Shown here: one piece after another, positions 58,501 to 64,000 of the stretch | Position numbering within the stretch: position 1 is the first letter of the stretch | Layout of the letters: the number at the start of each line of letters is the position of its first letter | NCBI RefSeq assembly: GCF_022458985.1 | Contig: NC_061785.1 | Coordinates: forward strand, 7,058,204 to 7,122,203 | Length of the DNA stretch: 64,000 nucleotides | DNA from: Mugil cephalus | Lineage: Eukaryota; Chordata; Actinopteri; Mugiliformes; Mugilidae | Reading direction: 5' to 3' | The notes under the pieces: model-generated | Told to the model about the DNA's origin: nothing | Seen by the model: the letters and a program-made list of their open reading frames with translations, nothing else | Databases searched by the model: none | Program-made: the position numbers and the translations under genes

Positions 58501-61500
58501 CCAAATAAAAGACAATGCAAGCATTTCTTTTTTCTTTTTGGGAGAAGTGAAGGAACTGCCTTTGGAGGAGGAACCATCTCAGCATGTGCAGAGCCGGAGG
58601 ATGAGACGCAAATTACCATCAAACGATAAGCGGCCACCGCCGAGGCGCCACAAAGGACGGGGAGGAAGCGGTGAAACATTTAGGTCACGCCAAGTTCAAG
58701 CCCCGCTCGGAGTACGAGCCGAGGACATTTACGGGCAGAGATCTGTAAATCGGCCGTGGCACAAATTCGATTTAACAGAAGAGCAATGCTTAAATTTCAA
58801 GAGCACGAGGAAGGCAAACATCCTGTCTCGAAAGGAAAATGAGTGTTTACTGAGCCTGCTACCGTTAATTTATTAAAATTAATGGTAGCAGGAAGAAAAT
58901 AGTAACGGGCGTGCGCATAATGTTGTATTGCCTGCAATCTGTTTCAACAAATATTAGCGGGGTTTCCACACTACGGCTGCTTTTCCTAACCTCAGCCTCA
59001 CAGACAACGCTTTTTTTTTGTTTTCTGTGTCTAAAGTGTCTACACCTGTGCTGAGGGTTTTGCCAAAAATACTTCTTAAGAAATCCCTTTTGGAAACCGC
59101 AGCGCATAAATTAATTAGAGTAGACAAGTATTCTAATCAGATTAGGGCGAGCTCTTTGATATCTCAAATTTAATTTTAACTTTTGGACAGGTGACTTCAG
59201 CAAAAGTGTGGAGACACTGCAGATTTACAATAGAGGTAAATTAGGATGCATGAATCCCTAGTTTGAGGTTAATTTACACATTAACCATCCCTATAAGTAC
59301 CAATACTGTAAAATAGTAATAATACATCATTAGAATCAGCTGCGAATTATCTGCATCCCACAAGAGCCCGGACGCCTCAGGTGCATGTGCAATGTTTTTT
59401 TTCTTTCCACGAGGCATTTTATCGCAGAAAGGACAAAGTATGAATAATTAGCAAAACAGCGCTCATGACAACGAATCCTATTTTTGTCTTACGTCTTCAG
59501 TCCAAACAAATATAAGCCACAGCTCCCAGGGTTTCATCAAACACATCAATATTCAGCCGATAACGCCTTTAATCCGTGGCCAAGAGAACCTTGCGTTGCT
59601 CCTCCAAACTCTGCAGGGAGCTTCCACTAATGATCAAAAGTGACAAGGAAATATGAAGTAAATAGCTCATGATTAATTTAAATGTACACGCCATTTATAA
59701 CACAGCGGCTCCGTACTACAGAGCTGAACTTCTTGGATTGGAGACAGACTTCAAAAAGAATCCGGTGATGAATTGTTTGATGCATTTTATTTGTGCTCTG
59801 GGGTCCATGGGTAATTCAGTGAAAGATGTAAAGGAAAGCTGGCATTACTCTGGTGTTGTTATATGTATGGCACTCGAAATTCACCTTTTAAAAGTTAAAA
59901 TGTCCAGGAAACCGGGACACGCTTCCAACTTGAGAGCTACTCCCGTTCTGAAAAGACAAATTTGCCGAGAGCCCAAAGTGGAAAAGTGAGTTAAAGACGT
60001 AGGTGGAGGGAGGGACGTGAAATATTAAGAAAGAATCATCGCATTGATTGGATGTAAAATTAGTACACTCCCTTGAGTGCAGGATGAGTCAGAGACAGAA
60101 ACAGAAACTCCTTCCGCAGCTATAACTGTTTGCTAATTATATTAAACGCCATTTTTAATAGGTTCCTGTGGCTGCTCAGAGACAGTTAGGGAAGCCATGC
60201 GTATGAATAGTTAATGGATCTTCAGAGATAGAAAGAGAATACTACAGTGTGTCTATTAAATTTCATCACAATTCATCTTGTAATAAGTATTATGTAACAT
60301 ATATATTCAAGATATTTCACTGAAAGGAAGCTTTAACCGTGTGGTGGTGCTGGAAGAAACGTCGGTACATTACCAAACACATCAGGATTCATCCTCTGGA
60401 GATCTTGAACGCGGCAAATCTTCCAGTAGTTGTTGAGATGTTTCAGTATAGGTCTCCGCCAGGGCTGTGGAATTAGTATCCAAAAACTGCAGTTCCTCCC
60501 AAAACGGCCGCTTGAGACTGGCTCCAAAAGTGAGTTAACCCCACTCCATCCAAATAAACATTTATTCCTAATTTCCCCATTTATGACGAACGTACAGGAG
60601 GTTCATAAAAACGTACCCGTCCGAATGATCGAGGTTTAGATTTTTGTATATTTAAGGATGTGGAAGGTTTAAACTGTTTTTCTGGGCATCTCCCACCTGC
60701 TTCACCCTTTCTCTCGCGCCACCACTTGGCTCAGTTTTGAACCAGAACCCGAAGTTAGTAGAAGTCATTCACCTCTAAATGTATCCACACATATTTATAC
60801 ATTTATAAATTACCAGTACACATTTACACCGGTCTATTTATTAGCAATTCTCTTCTTTTAAATCTCTGCACGGGATGGCTTTCTTTACAATTTTTATACA
60901 AGTTTTATACTTTTAGTATAATGACAATGAAGATTATGATTCTGACTGACATTAAAAATGGCTTTTCAGGATTCCTCCACATTTATATACATTCAGTGGT
61001 TTAGATCAAAGTTAGCGAGTGACAACCAGAATGCACAGAAACTAAACAAGGTACTGATCCAGTCCTGTCATTAGATCTGCAGTCACCGCTCTGCTTAACA
61101 GTGCATTGCAGTGATTGTGTTTAGAAAGACTAAACACCGCGCACGGTCTTGACGCGATGACAGATGGTAGCCTAAAGGTCAGAAACACACATGATGCTCA
61201 CAGCAGAGGGATCAGTACAGAAGCAAACCCCCCGCGTGTCTGCGGTGGATCCCTTTGGGAGAGAGATGCCACCAAAGGCTTTTTTATTGAACTCAGCAAG
61301 CTACAAAGTGAGACCCCCCCCTTACGCCAGGTCCTGATTCCACGAGGGCAGACAGAGACGCCCACGCCCCCAAAAAACCTGAAGTCAATAACGTTCTGCC
61401 GACTGGTTAATCTGGAAACTGACACATGACAGCTCATAGAAGTAGACAACAACAAAAAGAGAAAAACATCAGAAACACAACAGTTTCCATTTGCTAAAAT

Positions 61501-62621
61501 CTTTGTGAAGCCATTATTACCTAACAATGTATAAAACCTAATCTAAGATCTAACCTCGGAGGATTGTCTGCCTTCTTGAAGCCCAAAAAAAAAAAAGCTT
61601 TTAGACTATTCACACTGGACCCTCACTGCCCGACTACTTAATGAGGTGTCATGTACAGTTTATAGAAAAGGTGTGACCTTATTAAACTGTGAGGGAAGGG
61701 GTGAGGCGGCAGCGCCCGGGAAAGATAAGTGGCAAGGCTGCACAGTCCATGGGACGTTGTTCACGAGACGAGAAGCCATCGTTCTGATTGCTCAGAGATG
61801 TGTGACTGGCGTTTGTGGCTCCACTGAAACCGGGTGCCGCACAATAATTTGATATTACAAATCTGAATACCGGATTCTCATTAAAACAGATTTTATTTGG
61901 AATCACTGAAAAACAAAACCTCAGAAAATGTCCTTTTCTCACTAGTTTAGCCATTAAAAAAAAATGGAATTTTACATCAGCATCTTGTAAAATACATAAA
62001 CGAAGCGAATAAAGGTCAGTGCAATCACATTGAGAAAAGAACAAGCGTCCTCAGTCGACAAACGTAACCGAATAAATGCGGAGATTATTTCTCCGAGAGG
62101 CGGGCTGCTCTTTAAATCAAACCACTTTCCTGGGACTGCTCCAAGCTTTTCCAAACACCATTCTTGTTATTCTTTTCCTTTAACTTGATTTCTGACAGCC
62201 AATTCAATTAGGCTGGATATGTGTGGGTGTAAAAAAAAAAAAAAGAAGGCAACATGACACACTGGGAAGATGGATGGCAACCTTTGCTTCACCATTAAAA
62301 TCACAACCCGCGTCACACTGGAGCTCAATCTACTGCCGCGTTACCGGCTCTGGCACAAATGAACACAGGGCTGGTCTGCAGTGCCACCACACACTTCAGA
62401 TGCTTTTGAGGATTTGTATGCTAGATTTTTCATTTGCAGCATGTGGTCAACACCACATTAGGTCTATCTTCTACCAAATAAAAATAATAATAATGATTAT
62501 AAAGTCCGAATCTTTTAATTGGTTAAGTGTTCCGATTCCCAGGGATGAGGCAAAGGGTGACTCATGAGCCACTTGACCTTAATGGCAGTCAGTGGGTGCG
62601 TGTTGTCTGGCCGAACCCCTG

Positions 62622-64000
<1,379 letters not shown>

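Larger units (their letters stand above)
47161..62621. other. Gene desert between chat and the gene at 62.6 kb
   Basis: Fifteen kilobases without a convincing exon. It holds a fold-back element (48779-49620), several dispersed repeats, poly-G runs (50.1-52.2 kb), microsatellites and long stretches of non-repetitive, balanced-composition DNA rich in TAATTA-type words that may be conserved regulatory DNA. Open frames such as 54597-54992 and 58054-58374 have no recognisable domain. Confidence 0.55.

Overview
This window is vertebrate nuclear DNA, almost certainly from a ray-finned (teleost) fish. Every recognisable gene is split by GT-AG introns of about 80 bp to 1.6 kb. The proteins are vertebrate-specific retinal and cholinergic families. 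The intergenic DNA carries typical fish repeats: remnants of a Tc1-like element, 'TTTATTTATATAGC' repeat tails and microsatellites. No prokaryotic, viral, CRISPR, rRNA or tRNA features were seen.

Layout. (1) 1-10060: the 3' two thirds of cdhr1 (photoreceptor cadherin), + strand; the 5' end lies outside the window. It ends in two homologous alternative terminal exons. (2) 12056-14071: lrit2, - strand, complete in 3 exons (559 aa). (3) 15968-18654: lrit1, - strand, complete in 4 coding exons (654 aa). (4) 23363-26502: rgr (retinal G-protein-coupled receptor opsin), + strand, 7 exons (295 aa). (5) 33181-34749: slc18a3 (vesicular acetylcholine transporter), intronless, + strand (522 aa). (6) 36919-44698: chat (choline acetyltransferase), + strand, 14 coding exons (631 aa). 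(7) About 46.5-62.6 kb: a gene desert with repeats, a large fold-back element, poly-G runs and possible conserved non-coding DNA. (8) 62622-63045: the last two coding exons of a - strand gene that I could not identify with confidence; shld2 is a weak guess.

How the genes relate. cdhr1-lrit2-lrit1-rgr is the retinal cluster known from other vertebrates: disc morphogenesis, photoreceptor synapse proteins and a retinal photoisomerase. slc18a3 and chat form the cholinergic gene locus, which makes acetylcholine and loads it into vesicles. In human the two blocks are far apart on chromosome 10; here they are about 6.7 kb apart. Perfect CTCF core motifs in convergent orientation sit on either side of rgr, the second lying between rgr and the cholinergic locus. 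Two REST/NRSF (RE1) sites bracket slc18a3: an expanded-spacing site upstream and a near-perfect canonical site just after the first coding exon of chat. Other notable items are a GC-AG intron in chat, a piggyBac-type MITE with TTAA duplications in a cdhr1 intron, and an intron present in lrit1 but absent at the same place in lrit2. All splice junctions were placed by eye from consensus sites and reading-frame continuity.
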